64,000 bases of DNA, from positions 4,713,501 to 4,777,500 of the forward strand of contig JAPFBL010000255.1 of the NCBI GenBank assembly GCA_026182355.1, written 5' to 3'. Under the pieces are notes generated by a model. The model was not told the DNA's origin. It worked only from the letters and a program-made list of their open reading frames with translations, and ran no database searches. The position numbers and the translations under genes were made by a program. The first letter of the stretch is position 1, and the number at the start of each line of letters is the position of its first letter. Of the stretch, positions 11,884 through 26,575 are shown piece after piece. The DNA comes from Hermatobates lingyangjiaoensis (Eukaryota; Arthropoda; Insecta; Hemiptera; Hermatobatidae).

Positions 11884-14800
11884 AAATCATTAGATGAAAC
11901 CATACAATTTGCTCAGACTATAGAAAAATCTAGAGAGCAATTAAAAATAGTAAAAGAAGGTAAAAATGGAAATATGTGATCACCTGTAGATTGTGTAAAA
12001 TCCAAACATAAAAGTTCTCACATAAACAATCATAGAAAATGAGATAAGGCAACTATTTTTCAAAATACTAATAAGAACAGGACACATCAAAATAAATGTA
12101 TCCCATGTGGTTTGTTTCATAATAGAAATAATGCTCTGCACACACTGCAGTTTGCCATAAATGTCAGTTTAAGTGACAATATAGCTGATAATGACTAATA
12201 AAAGAGTCAGAAGCTTAGATATTAATAAACAAACCGAGGATAGCGGTGGATGGCATGAATGATGCAAACCGATATTTTATAAATAATACCTATCAAAAGA
12301 GCTCTAAGAAAGAGTGGACAGCAACCATATATGTTTGTGTGTGTGTGTGTATGCAATTACAAAAATTTGACTATGAAAAGTAACAGGCTAAGAATTTTAA
12401 TTTCTGGAGTGCATAAATATATCCTTAGTCAAGTTGTAATTATTTTTCTATTGTAAGTAAAATTAAATACTTCAATTATAATGGAAGATTTGGGAGTTGG
12501 ATACATTTTGTAAACGTTGAAAAGGACTCGACATTCAAGATTTCAATCTGAATCTAGGACAAAATTATAATTTCTCATAGAATTGCAAATTGGTGAAGAT
12601 CTGAGAGCGATTGAGATGGTGAAACAAGCTTCCTTGCGGTTTCAGTTGGCTTATCTGGATTTAGGCTTTTACTGACCCTTTTTGCGATAGAATTTATCAA
12701 TTTGCAACCAGAAGCTTACTGAAACATGACACTTTATTTAATGATAAAATTTTAAATGTTTTTTTTTTTCAGAAAAAATATTGTTTGTTCATTTTAAATA
12801 AAAAAATCTTTAAACCATAGTTTAATATTATATTTCGATATGTAATAAGATATATTTTAACATATTAAAAAAATCTATGAAACGAAATAAGGAAAGTTTT
12901 TGAATTAGTGTAGAAGTATGCAGGGATGGCAGTGAATTGAATGTGGGATCAGCTTTCATGTATGGATGAGAGGTAATCATGGTGGTACAAGGGAAGTACA
13001 TATTGACAGACAACGGTTCAAGTAACCGAGCTGAATAGCGTGCGATTTTGAAGGAAATGATGTATAAATAATTTTACAGGGGGTGAAAATCGATTGGTGT
13101 TTCAAATGAACAGCATCCACCTTGCGTTACCCTCAAGTTATGAATTCAACAGGTTAATCAGTTTTATTTAAAAAAACTGAGAAGATATGAGTATGCGAAG
13201 ATAATATGAGTTACTCTTCTTTGATATGATTATATTTCAATGCAATGTAAAATTTAAAAAGTTGTTAAGATTCAATTAAAGCTCATACATTTATACAATT
13301 TAAGATTATCCCAATTTATGGAGTGACCTGATTTATTTATTAATTCTTATCTCAATATGAATAAAGAATAGTCCCTCTTGTCTGCAAGACGATACTCTAG
13401 AAAGGTAGGACTTGACTCATCTAGCGCGTTCAAAATTCTGTCCTTCCCAGAATGTTCTCTTTTATGATAACAACGTGCAGCTGAAATGCTCACTGTTCAT
13501 GGATTTTCAACTTTAATTAATAAGGTTGAAATAGATGTATAAAAAATATCTAATGACAAGATATTGTGGTTTGTGTGTCTTTAAACGATCGGTTGTAACT
13601 GCATTTAAATAATTTTATTAATTCTTATGCTTTTTTGATTCTTAACATTGGAATTACTGGAATGTAATCATTTTTGTAATGAATAAGTTAGTTTTAATAC
13701 ACATTTATTTATTAATTGTATTTTATTTGTCAAATTTTTATTTATATATAATATATTCTGTTTTATTTAAATATGTTGTGGCCTATAATGAATAAAGAAT
13801 TATTATACGAAAAACGATTTGCGAAATCTTCGATGCATTTTTTACAATAAGTCTCAAAATGCATGTCATAGAAGCATACAAGAGTCATTCCTTACATGCC
13901 ATATGAAATAAATAATCCTTCATAAATATTGATAAAATTATAATTATTTCACAATTATAGTGTACCTCAACCAATAAGCTCATATGTTGATAAATATAAG
14001 TAACTAATTTCCTGTTGTACATTTCAGTTGTGATATTGTGATATAAGTTGTCATTTCAAATACCATTTATATTAATTTAAAAAAATCATAATAGTTAACT
14101 CTTTATATGATATTCTAATGATACTAACTTTTTTAACTTACTTTTTTATACTAATGTGTATTAACTTTTTTCACATAATAACACAACTGTCAGGAAATGT
14201 CAACAGCTCTCAGAGAGTTCTATTTAAAATGAAGTTGTATGCTGGCAACTTTATTACTACAACTTATTTTATCAGGAGTTGGAAAAATTGAGTAGTTAAT
14301 TTTGGCGAAAAGTGTTAATTTTGGCTTTGAGAAAGGGAATGATGGTGCAAGGGCTGAGGACGAGAAGGTCCGTTAACTGTTATCAGTGGTCTGTTTGGAA
14401 TACGGCCAAGCCTCCCTTTGCAAAGGTCTCTTTAAATCAACATTTCGATAAAGGATTTGAAGCGGAATTGCTCCATGTGCAATTCATTACCATTCTCCAA
14501 GTACTAGTCAAGTACATTTTCAAATAATCTTTCGAGGGTTCTCTAATTTCTATATAATTAATTGTACACAACAACTAAATTATGAAGCAATTGAAAAGGT
14601 CAAAATGAAATGAGCTAAGTAAAACAACTTTCTATAGGAATTTACTATTTTTATTTGAAAAATATCGAACTCATTTTCAGTTTAGCTATATACTAATTAG
14701 TGTATGCGTATTTTATTTAAGTTACGCACAGAATGCAAGTGATATTCTTCAGAATAATAGCATAATTTATCTATTGAACATACATTAACTTATGTTTAAT

Positions 14801-16291
14801 AGTAAAGTCAATTAAGTTTCATACTAGACCAATATGTTGGAGAATGTTTTATGAGTATGTTAAAAAAAATTAGGCCATAATTTACATTAATCACGAAATA
14901 TAAAAAAAAACTGATGAGAGATGTCACTCGATTTTAGTTACATTGTTATAAAGAAATAGTTGAATAAATCATAATTACTTAAAAATTAATGTGTAGTTCA
15001 ACCTTTATGTATATTTAAATTAAATATTACATATAAAATATTTATCAATTAAATATTGATAAAAGTATCGACAGTGAAGTAGAAACAAAATACATTTTTT
15101 ACCAGCACTTGATCAGTTCTTAAGGTACAAATTAAACTATCATTGGAAACGTTTAGGTTTTGATTTTATGAAACTTTTTTCATAGTCGGAAGTATACTTT
15201 TTTTTAAACAGGAAAACGAAGTATAACATTAGAATTTATTTTTTAAAAAGAAAACACTTTGCGGATTTGAACAACTGTCCAGTTTGAATAAAAACGTGAC
15301 ACTGTATATTTATATTTATACTAGACTACCCATGACCCGTCCGGTCATCATTAATGCAATCCTGTTCCCGTAAATGTAGATAAACTCTAAATGACCCTAC
15401 TGAGAGTAATGTTGAAATACTATTCACCTAAATGAACTAAAACTGTCTGTAGAGTCTCTCCTTCAGGATTATGAATACCTCATAGCAAATGCTAACTGAA
15501 TTGGAAATTGAACCTTGAAAAAAATGTTGCCTTGTTTAGATAAAACAATTTTCAACCACGGAATTAAAACTATTTTCCCTTGAAACAGTGATGCAATAAT
15601 TTTATAAACAATGACTTTATCGTAAAGCTCCTCAGTTATTAGTTTTGATTCATTATATAAGCGCAGTAGATCAGCATTCTCGTACAAATGGCAGGAGCTC
15701 CTTTTTTGAGTTCAAAAGTTCACTTCCTTATGTTTTGGAAGTGAAGTGCAAAAAGTTCCCTTGGCACAGAGAGTAGCGCCAAGAATTAAGAGTACATAAG
15801 TGAAATTAAAAAAAAAGTCTAAACAACAATCACATTCCAAAAACGGGACTAAGATCTCTCCTAGAAAAAAACTGGTTAGGTTTATTCTATAACAGAAATT
15901 GAATTTACATCTGGAGCAGTAGTTTTACTGCATTTATGTTGAGAGAATTTATTTTCTATTTCTCTGACTTTTTAATGCCGCTATTTGTGAAGTGATATAT
16001 TACTCAAGCTTGTCCTTTAATATTTATTTGAATTATCCAGAATAAACTGAAATTAACAGATATTCTGAGTTTCTCCTGTGTTCAACATCCAAGGCTTCTT
16101 CATTAGTTGACTTATACGCACAAAATATCTTTATATCAGGTTTTAAAAGTGTATTGCAAGAAAGCCCTCATAGCCCTGAGCGTAGCGCACTGGAATCCAA
16201 TGAAAAGATCGTAAGTTTTATTACTTATTTAGACAATGCATAGTGGCAAGAAAACAAATAAACAAGATCGGTCATCAGAGTTTTATAAGTA

Positions 16292-16315
16292 CATAGATAG
16301 ATAGATAGATAGATA
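16292..16315. repeat. (ATAG)n microsatellite
   Basis: Five to six uninterrupted ATAG units lie within non-coding DNA. Confidence 0.9.
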
Positions 16316-19300
16316 TAAAATAAAATTATGTCGAAATCATGCTATGCTATTTAAAATACAAGTATATTTCATTCATAAAAAATCTCATACCTTAATTGCA
16401 ATAATAATATTGCATATATATTGGTTGCATTATACATAAACATTAATATATATTACCTATATTCTAGTGTGCTTTGCTGCTATTCAATCAACTAAATCCA
16501 AGCTACTTAAAGTTGGTTATCCCAGGGCCAAGTGAAGACTGGGTCTTAACTAAGAACCCGAACTACTGTCATTACAATTGGAATCAATTTTTTATAGAAA
16601 TATTCTACGAAAAACAGATTTTTTTATCGCTAAGAAATCGCAATATTCTTGTCACGTTTGCTATATCTCGTTCACACACTCACTCGCATGGACCTACATA
16701 AGAATATATATGTACTTCACGATTACATTTTATTTGACCTAAGAGACCCTTAAAATATTTATTTTTATTAAAAACTTGATATTAACATTTTGACACAAGC
16801 TCAGTGATGTCATGCATTCTGCTCTACATTTCAAATAGAGAGTAAAATATGTTTAACAAAATTCGTAAATGGTTTAATACAATTTAAATAACTGTTATGT
16901 TTGAAATGTCTTATGCACATTGAATGCATTGGTGCTAATTTCTAATTCCCTTATATTTTCCAAAAAGTAAACGCTGTTATCTTGTGTGACATATGTGGAT
17001 TGTGTGGCTGGTGAATGGCAGACAGCAATGTATTTCCATGATAATTCTACTGACAAGTCGCTAGATCTGGCTGCTCAGATTTGAGATCGACATGAAGGAA
17101 GTAGTGTCGTGAGGAAAGGACACGGTCGTATTACATTCTCAACAGTTTTCAAACATTTTCGACATCTCACTTTAGTAGTAAAGTAATTTTCCAGATAGTA
17201 ATATTTTTTTAATAACAAATATTGTCTTCATTCAAATGTCTTAAAGTAACTTCGTAAACAATATACTCTTATTTCAGACGAACAGCTGAATATCAATATT
17301 AGGGTTTTTTTTTGTTTCCATCTGGACTGGATATAAAATAAATATCCATATTTATTTTATATCCATATTTATTTTATATAAATATAAAATCGGAAATACG
17401 AGTATGTTTATATTATAGAATAATTATCAATTATCTTATTAAGCTACAAATATTTTTTCAAATACTTACTCAACATATGCACATCACTGTTTCACTTATC
17501 ACATGTTAACCCCATCATAACGACTTCCTAGATACAGGTGACTCTAGGTCAAGTGAACACTTTTAAATATGAAATAAGCGCTGTTACATCATTATATATT
17601 ATTAATACTCTATTAGTTACAACTTACATAAAACTAGGTCACACCAACAGAGTAAGAAATCAGCTTATCTATCGTTCTTTTTTAATTTTTTTTAAAAAAA
17701 AGACAATTCCATTTTTACCTGAAACAAACCAAAAATACAAGATTAATGTTTGAAACCATAATGAATTTCGCTTAAATTGAAAAAAAAAGGAAGAAAAGTT
17801 TTTTTAATAGAAAGTTGTTTTATTTAATAAGAAAGTGTATTATAAAATCGGAGAAAATTGTTTGCAAAATTAAAAGGACATTTTAATGTAGTATCTACAT
17901 AAACTATTTGAATATATTTAAAACCTTTATGAAACAACTTATACAAGTATTAGTGTTTTTATGATAATATTCTGTAAACTAAAGGTGAAAAGAATAGGAA
18001 GGTATTTTACAAAAGTTCTTGAAGCTTGAAGTTGCGCGACATAGCTCAGGTGTCAGAATGGTCTCGGACTCCATTGATTTCTTAGGCTGAACATCACTAT
18101 AGATTACTGTTACAGAATTTTAAAACTTTTGTCTTGCAAAGGTTCTTGGAACAGACAAGGATTGTTTTTGTTGACCTGGGTTCATTTAGCATTGTTTTGG
18201 GAGATGATTACTTGTTTGACCAGGAACAGGCAAATTATTCCTTACTTTTTTTTCATTTAGTTTTACCGGGAATGATGGTGTCTGTCACTGCTGTTGACCC
18301 TGAATAAGCTATGTTGCTATGTATCGCTGAAAGTAGACCAGGGCGAATATGGTACTGCATATGTGGTGTTGAAGACATCTACAGATTTTCCTCATGTATT
18401 GTCAAGTCTTTGTAACCATTTCCAAGAAAAGTACAGTTTTACAAGAAAGTTCCCCTTTTGTCTATTTTATCTTTTCCAAATAAATAGAAATATACAAAAT
18501 ATAATAAATTTTGTGTTTTTATCCACGTCGTAGAACAGAGCAAAGCTAAGAGACCTTTATATTTTAATACTAAATACTATTGTCTAGTGTTTTTATGTAT
18601 TATTGTTTTCATACTAAACTATTATTGTTATCATTTGGATTATTACTGCTATTCATTATTATTTTTCACTTGTAAATTTACTGAATAAGTTATAATTTTT
18701 CTTATGTTTGAAAAAACCGGTATAAATGTTGTATAATCAATATGATCTTATTGTGAGTTGCTGCTAAACAAACTGGATTAACGGTCTGATTAAGAGAACT
18801 CTGCAAAACTACCCGTGGCTAAATTTGATTAATTATTCAAGTACTAAATATAATATATTACTAGTCAGGTAAAATACAAAAATAATTATGACATCATTTA
18901 ACAAAAATTCTAGTTTATAATGGTTGAGGATTTTGATTGTAGGAATAAAACGAATTGCAAATGCCAATAAGCCATGCAATGTGAATGTGGGCAGAGTTGG
19001 AGAAGGGACTCCTTGGGCTCTATGTCATTATTCTCGTTGAATGCCATTGGCACAGTGCTATCATCAGTAAATAAACTTTCATGAATTAGCATATTCCGTA
19101 GATAGGGCTGTGATGAAAGCATATTACTACTTAGAAATTTCAGCAATTATTTCGTTACAGACCATTATTCCTTCTTTTTAGACCCACGTCACATTTTCTC
19201 TATTCAATACATATATATTACAGACTAAAGAAGAACCATTTTAAGTACTGTTTTCAGAATGTTGGTATATTTAAAAAATTGGGAATCTTTTTATGCATGG

Positions 19301-19737
19301 CTCAACTAATTGGATCTTAAAGCCATGTGAAGATTGTATCAGCCAATAAACAATTTAGACTTATTTATATATGTAAAATATCTGCAAGGTGATGGTGATG
19401 TAAAATATATGTAAGGTATTGTAAAGTATTATCAAGTGCGTTATTTGTATGCGCATTTGAAATAAGTTTATACAATTCAAATATACAAATTTAGGACTTC
19501 ATGCATAAGGACAGCATAACATGTAATTCCATCACAACTGACTAACAATCCTAAGTAATATCCATTTCTTGCTTTCTAAATTAGTTTTACATTATTTTAA
19601 ACAATTTACAATTAATGTTAGTGTTGTTAATGTTCTTTAACATTTTCTTATCAGATTTGTAACCTTTAGAATACTAGTCGGATGTTATGTCATAATACAT
19701 TATGTCTTAACACAATATAATATTGTTTTACGCCCAC

Positions 19738-19973
19738 GTTTCGTCCGTGGAGGTAAATAAATCACATCACGTCGTAATTAGAGAGGACGATAAGCAGTCG
19801 GTCCCAAGCCAGTACGATGTCAGGTACACGATAAAGATTCCGACTCGCAATACTCTTAAGATAAGCAAAATTTAGGATTACCAATTTAGAATATTCGTGG
19901 TATGGACTCACAAAGAGGGTCTTCTTTGGACTCTGAGTTACCTTGTGGGACGGTCGCTGAAGCCTAATCTAAA
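19738..19973 (+). mobile_element. old tRNA-derived SINE body (5'-truncated)
   Basis: This segment aligns along its length with the body of the better preserved SINE at 59344-59691. Shared landmarks in order: GTGGAGGT-AATAAATC; GTCGGTCCC-AGCC-GTACGATGT-AGGTAC; AAAGAT-CC; GCAAAATTTAGGA; CTCACAAAG; CCTTGTGG; and a terminal GCCTAATCTAA. The tRNA-like head with A and B boxes is absent, so the copy is 5'-truncated or its head has decayed. I see no clear target-site duplication. Confidence 0.65.
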
Positions 19974-22900
19974 TGAACATACATTAACTGGAAGGAGAGG
20001 GAAGTGATGGTGCAAATGTTTATTTTATGTTTTATTTACACTAATGTATAAAGTTTAAGTTTTTCCTTTTGAATAAACAAAAAATGATATTTTTAGGGGA
20101 AAAAATTAATTAAAATTCTTATGAAAAAAACAGTAAAGAAATGTTAAATACTCAACATAAGTCCAAAATCTGAGAACTCCACTAGAAATAACGGATAACC
20201 TGCTGTACTAGTTAAATTTATTTAGATTAATTTAACAATAGTTTATTAGAATGGAGTAAAAAAATTGTTTGTTAAATAGTAATAAAATAAATTTGAATAT
20301 ATTTTCAATAAATAAATATTTATTTATATCTAAATACCAACCGGACTGTCCTAATCAAATTGTGGGCAATATGCAAATATAAGCAATTTATACACATCGA
20401 AGTGACACATTCAATGACACTCTTGATTAGAAAGGGTGTATTATGAAAGAGTTTAGGAGCAATAACAGTAAGTTAAATATAGTTATAAATAAATAGTCTA
20501 GGAAAGCAAACATCTCCTCAACAGAGGGTAACACAGAATAAAAAAAATACATTCAGCTTTCTCATCAGAATAATCTAGTTTTAAAATACGACCAATTATG
20601 AATACATCTGCGAAGTAAAGCAGTGTCTTGTTGCAATAGTATGAATTCTTGAATTCTCTCTAACATCCTCCAGAGGACTCTGTGATGACGTCATAACATT
20701 ATACTTTTTAGTTTAATTAAAGATTAATATCGATTACAAAATGAAAAGAAATTGATAAATTTAAAAAAATATTTTTCAAAACAATAAATTAACTGTAAAC
20801 AAAAGCAACATCAAAAAAATTAAATATAACAGTGATATACCATTTCTATAAAACTAATTATTCAAAAAAAGATTACTTTACTCTGTGAAGTGTAAGCAAT
20901 AATTGTTAAAATATTAAGAACAAAAGGGTCGTTGTTACTGAGAAATTGAAGATGTCGTAACAATGTCACCTCTTTAGAAATGTCACTAAATTAAAACAGA
21001 AACTACACAAACCTTTTAGGTATTAATTTAGTTGTTGATATTGTGACTCATATTGATTATTTATGATTAACTTATAATTATTAATTAATTTAAAAGCTTT
21101 GTAATAGCATGTTATTTAAATTAACTCGAAATAATTTTTTTAAAGCATTAGTAAAAGAGAACGAGGATTAGATCGTGATAATTGAATGGATTTAGCCAAC
21201 TCGAGGATTTAAAAATAGAAATAATTGAATTCAGTTGACTGTAAATATGTCAGAATAATCGGATCAAATAAATTTTTGTTTTCGAAAAGAATCTTTTCGA
21301 AGTATAGAAATACCAGTGTATACCAGCATGTTATATGAATTGATGTTCACACTGAAATTATTAGTTATGAAGCAATCTGACCACTCAGCCCTGAAAATAT
21401 TCCCTTCCAAACTTGTATAGATCAGTATTATATTTACGAAAAATTGATATAACCATTTTTTTATCGGTTAAAAGTAAAAAAAAAATAATAAACGACAAGT
21501 AGACTACACTCTCTTTAATTAGAAGCAGCGCTTCCACAAGGAGGCTGAAAAATACTTCAATAATTTTTTTTTATAGAAGATATACTTGACACGTATCAAA
21601 ACAGCTAAAGTCAATAAAGAAAATAAAATCAACGAACTCCAGACACATAAATTCTTCAATATTGACTTCAAATTTAAACATAATTATTGTAGTTTGTGTA
21701 TCGTAAATCAATGAGTGGCACCTATTCTAATGTTATTTAGGGATCTATTTTCTTTCTAAGGAATAACATTGACAGAGAAAGAAGTTGTTATATACAGTTA
21801 CATACCTACCGTGCTATAGTATAACCGAGTATTTTTGAGAAAGAGTTACTAATTAAAATATACAGCGTTCATCTAGACTTACTGTAGAATCGTATGTTGA
21901 TGAGAATGAGTAGCTGTCGAAAGAATCGATTTTCAAACTTGTTGTTGCTGAATACAATCAGAGTTTAGGAAGGGAAAGGAAGTATTAGGAATGGGAATAG
22001 AGAATACGCATATATATTGCTATTAGTTATAACTATTGACCACAATGATTTTTAGTAAACGAATCGTTCGTTTACATAGCGTTTGTAATAAGTCCTGTAT
22101 AGTTTTGAAAGGTTTACTACTGAGAAAATTGTGCATTCATGTACAGCTTTTTTGAAATCGTGTGATGATTGGAATGAGTTTTGTCTGCTCTGAAACTAAA
22201 AACCATTGAAATTTGTATTATGTAGTAAGTTGTATTCATTGGAACAACATTTAACATTATACATAAGTTTTCCAGAATAATCAAACAGATTAAAATTTTG
22301 AGGATTAAAATGATCACCAGTCAGTTTTAAAGTACTACATTGAATCACTTCGGATCAGTTCACATTAAGGCTTTCTACCACATTAAACTGTTTCTTAGTC
22401 AAATAGTAATACCACTGTCAAAAGGATTCAATTAAAACATAATGTGTAGAGATCAATACAACCATACTTAGAATATAAGTTCAGTAGATCAAAATATGTA
22501 AACCCCTAAACACTGTATACTCTGGACACATAAGAAAAATATTATATTTTTTATTTTAAATTTCGTGGAGATACAAAATTACTTTATTATAAGCACTTAA
22601 GAATTATTTAAAAAAAATGTTCTATTTAAAAGATGACAAATATATTTCTAAGGTAATGTAAACAATTCCAGCAATTGAGAAATAATTATTCAATTTGTGT
22701 GTATTGTTATATTTATTTTTCCAATGGACCAAAATGTTTGCAATTCTTTCATGCTATACCAAAGTTTGATTGATTTAATTTTATTGGTTTGCATTGTCAC
22801 AAAATAAGAATATTTTTTGAATTAACAGTGCAATGCTTCTTTGGTAGGGATTTACTAAAGTACTGTGCTCATATTTTTGTATGGAACTGCTTTCGTGTAT

Positions 22901-25649
22901 AATTTGATTATGATCTGTCAGACAGTGTAACCAGTATTGTGTACAGAAGCTGCACAATGAATTCATTAGTGAATATTTTTACTTTTTGAGCACTTCTGTT
23001 CTGACACACCCACATGAGAAAAGAAAAGAAATAAAACTTTAATCGTCAAAAAAGTAAAGGGTATGAATAACAATGGAATAAAGTTGTCTATCCGGAGGAA
23101 ATAATTGGTAAGCGTAACACTGTAATATCAGAAAAGGAATTCGTTTGAGATATTGGATCTACAACATTCGTGTTATTTTGACTGCATATTTGCCTTTCTT
23201 TTTGTAGCAAAACGTTTGAAATCGTTGATGGCTATTAGAAACAAGCCATCAAAGGTTATTTGAATCAAATATTTCTTCTTTCTGGGATCACCATTTACAC
23301 TTTTCATTGTAAGAAATGGCAAATGTTACATAGAATGAATGTAGAAGAAGTCATGTAACAGACTTTATGTCTCATTTCAATAGAATATTACGAAACATAT
23401 CTCTAATAATTTAGTACGAGAGTAGACATTACTTACTGAAGCAAGGTATAACTGAGAATTATTGAGGAAGACAACACTCGATATAAATCTAAAAAAAAAA
23501 TGTATAGGATGTAGAAATTCAGAGAGACAGTCAGTGGGATGATTTTTGTCTCATCACGTCTATGTTCTCTTGAAGAGAAAGTTGTTATCAAATATTGATA
23601 AAAATTGTATATCATTGACGATCTATCAGTAAATTTAAGAAAAGACATGAGAGCTCAATTTGGAGGTCGTTTTCAAATTAGCTTTTGAAAATTATCACCA
23701 ACTAGGCAATAGAAATTTAGTTATTAACATTTTTATAATAGAATATTTGATTAGAATAAGCAATAATTTTAGAAAACATTTAGCAATTCTAGACTAATGA
23801 ATTTGGGATGTATATGCTGATATGATATAATATTTGAAAAACCGTAAACGTATTTGTGCAACCTGTATTACCAAACAGAAATGCATCGGTTGGCAAAATA
23901 AATGATGACATTTTGAAACTAGTATTTGCAGAAAATAAAGACTAAACATTAATAGATAAGATTCTAAATGAACAGGATAAAATATAAAATTTCTATGAAA
24001 CCATTGGGCTTACATTTTTAGTTTAAGAGAGTCCAATACGATGGAAAAAATTTCTTTTGAAATCATCATGGACAAATAAACGTCAGGCATACAAATATGC
24101 TGAGGATGAATTATAGAAAGAGATCTTTTCCTATGAGTCATTGTGCTTTTCAAATCAAAAAATTCAAAAAATCAATTCACATAGAATCCACTGAAACTCA
24201 GAACAAAAAATTTAGTGTATTCAAAAATATTAAGGTGAAAGTATTCGAAAACAATTAAAAGTTATATGCATCAGTGAACAAGAAATGAGAAGAAAAGGTA
24301 TTTATTCTGGGAATGTTTGGTGGTCTTGTAAACTATCGTTTGTGGACATGTGTATAGCAGAGCTACTAGTTCAAAAATAAAGGCCATTTTTGATATAACA
24401 GAATTTTAATAATGTATATTCAAATCCACAGTATTTAAACTACAGTCTGAGTATTCTTTGGATAACAACACAATGTAGTAGTGTAATAGCCCAGTTGTAG
24501 TCCACATATTTATATCGTGTAGATAAAATAAGCTCAAGTTTTTGCAGAAGAGCATAGACTGTTTTCCATGAATAAAACAAGTAAATGTTGTTTCCACACA
24601 GTGTAAATATTATCTTGTTGAGAGTAACCGAAGAAAGTTCTAGTCTAGTTATTTCTGTCTCGCAATTAACAAACCAAGGCTTTTGCAGGAGAAATTGAAC
24701 ATGTATAATCTTAATAACACTTTAGGGTAGATTAATTAAATTTATTTTATAATTAAAACCTTCAAAATATGTTACAAGTTTAAACTAAGTTAACCTTTAG
24801 ATAACAAACTAAAGCAATTGCAGATAAATCAAATTTTTGTTTTATAGATGATAAGGCTATGTGCTTGCATTAAAATGAAATAATAATTTCATTCGTGGTC
24901 AACGAACTCTTCACTATTGGTTTATGTTGTACTCTGTCATTAAGGAATTTTATAAATGAACAACGGAATTTATAAAACTATATTGATATTAAACAATAGT
25001 ATAAATTAAAGTAGCAAACAGATTGCTACTAATAACCATTGATAAAACAGTAAAAACAAATGAAAATAGTTTCTATGTTTGTTGTTTCGGTTTAGTTCAA
25101 TTTTATTAGGTTACTTAAAATAAAATGAAAGAGTCACATTTAGTCTTTTTTATAGTCCAATAAAACAGTCTTCCACCTTATGCATCCACATGAATAGAAC
25201 ATCAAATTAAATAACGGATAAATTTTCTTTGTTCGTAAAAATGTTTTATCCACTACTATCTTCAAGTTATAATTATTTTACAGTTGAATATTATTGTACG
25301 TCTGTTTCCAAATGCAGATAATTCTTAAAGTTGGATGATTGCAAAGAATACATTCCAAGTGAAATTTAGTAATCTAGTGGAGTACACAGATTAGCATTAT
25401 AAAAGTTATTCAAATAGAATGTAAATAACCTTGTTATTCTGTACCCTTTACAGTGAAAAATAGTTGGAATACCTGGATTAATGATTAATGGTAAAAAGCG
25501 TTAAAAATCACAAAATACATTTACTAATTATTTCATTATTATTGACGAAATAGAGAGGGTATATATTATTATATATACGTTAATAATTAACTTAGCCCTT
25601 CTACGGAAAATGGACAACAGATATAATTAAACAACATGTTACTGTGAAA
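19974..25649. other. AT-rich stretch with no recognised gene
   Basis: Only short frames without coding character are present (22117-22317, 22781-22966, 23433-23648, 24406-24597). No RNA gene, element end or repeat was recognised. Confidence 0.5.
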
Positions 25650-25653
25650 ATCC

Positions 25654-25672
25654 TTTATATATATATATATAT
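25654..25672. repeat. (AT)n microsatellite next to a hammerhead-like motif
   Basis: A short pure AT run directly follows (on the minus strand) the hammerhead-like segment at 25691-25738. Confidence 0.85.
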
Positions 25673-25690
25673 GTCGTGAATCGTTAATGT

Positions 25691-25738
25691 AGACGTCCGA
25701 CCAGTTTCACACGTAGTGCATTTACAAGTAGGACGTCC
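25691..25738 (-). ncRNA. hammerhead-like motif of a PLE remnant (degenerate core)
   Basis: Read on the minus strand: GACGTC; a diverged core box CTTGTAA in place of CUGANGA; a hairpin of GCAC around a short loop with GTGT; GAAAC; then GGTCGGACGTC, which can pair with the 5' GACGTC to close stem I. It runs into an (AT)n tract, as several other PLE pieces here do. The core box has changed at key positions, so activity is doubtful. I assign it to PLEs by architecture and by resemblance to PLE termini in other animals, from memory only. Confidence 0.4.
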
Positions 25739-25740
25739 TA

Positions 25741-26575
25741 ACTAACTTCAAGTTGAAGGTAATAACAATATGGAAATGGAATAACAGAATTACAAAGTGT
25801 TTCTTATACGTTTCTGCATTAACGCATCTCTTTTTACGTTATAAAATATATGATCAAAGGATGTCTAAACTGGTGGTATTTAACTTGTAATTAACTATTA
25901 ATGCCTCCATCTTTATACACTCGTATACATCAATGATATATAATATTTGAGAACAGACATTAAAGCTAATTTACGGAATCAGTTCCGTAAATAGTAAGAA
26001 TAATAGAAACAGGAAAGCTACAATCCTTATTTGAGAAACTCAATGGGTTGAACAAAACAACGGTTGATAATGCTGAATTAAAACAGAGAATTTGTAGAGG
26101 AAAATGGTAATTGAAAGAAGGCAAGGTGCGGGGAAGACCCATATTACAGGGAAGTCAAGGCTGTCTCATGATTGTTCATTACCCCACAAAGCCTTTTCAT
26201 TACATTTGACCCTTATTGCATTCCACTATTCAAAAAATTACTTCCACACCACTTGTGGTTACAGCGAATCACGAATAACACCTCACTTTGCAATTACTCG
26301 CACTTCCAACCCACTGCCTTCGCAATTATTTTCGCAATTAAGGTGATTTTATTAAAATTTAGTTTTACTTTTCAAGATATGGTAGTATTTTTCGGTTAGT
26401 TAGTTCACAGTTTTTGAAGAAAAAAAAATACTTCACTAATGCAAGATTCAATCAAAGGCAAACTTATTAGCAAGTATTATTTTTTTTTTTTTTAAATCTA
26501 CAATGCAGCTTCAGAAGTCAACAACTCAGCTAATTACAGTTGACAGATGTAGTTTATCGCAAGTTTACCAGTTGA
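25741..26575. other. non-coding stretch
   Basis: A short frame at 26104-26346 and its overlap in another frame lie in a somewhat GC-richer patch. Neither shows a domain, membrane segment or splice-site pairing that I can support. Confidence 0.4.

Larger units (their letters stand above)
11180..19737. other. AT-rich stretch with no recognised gene
   Basis: Short frames such as 14312-14527, 15469-15687 and 18910-19146 show no domain and are not supported as genes. Contents that can be named: the (AG)n tract at 11797-11881; a short (GT)n at 12332-12350; (ATAG)n at 16292-16315; and 20-bp AT-rich tandem repeats at 17330-17395. GC-richer patches at 17000-17110 and 14310-14420 hold no motif I recognise. 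Confidence 0.5.

Noticed and set aside
11703..11979. Frames with Ser-Leu or Arg-Glu repeats on both strands
   Set aside because: They are translations of the (AG)n microsatellite.
18028..18075. tRNA-like TAGCTCAGGTGTCAGA (A-box-like) segment
   Set aside because: No B box or acceptor stem follows within the expected distance.
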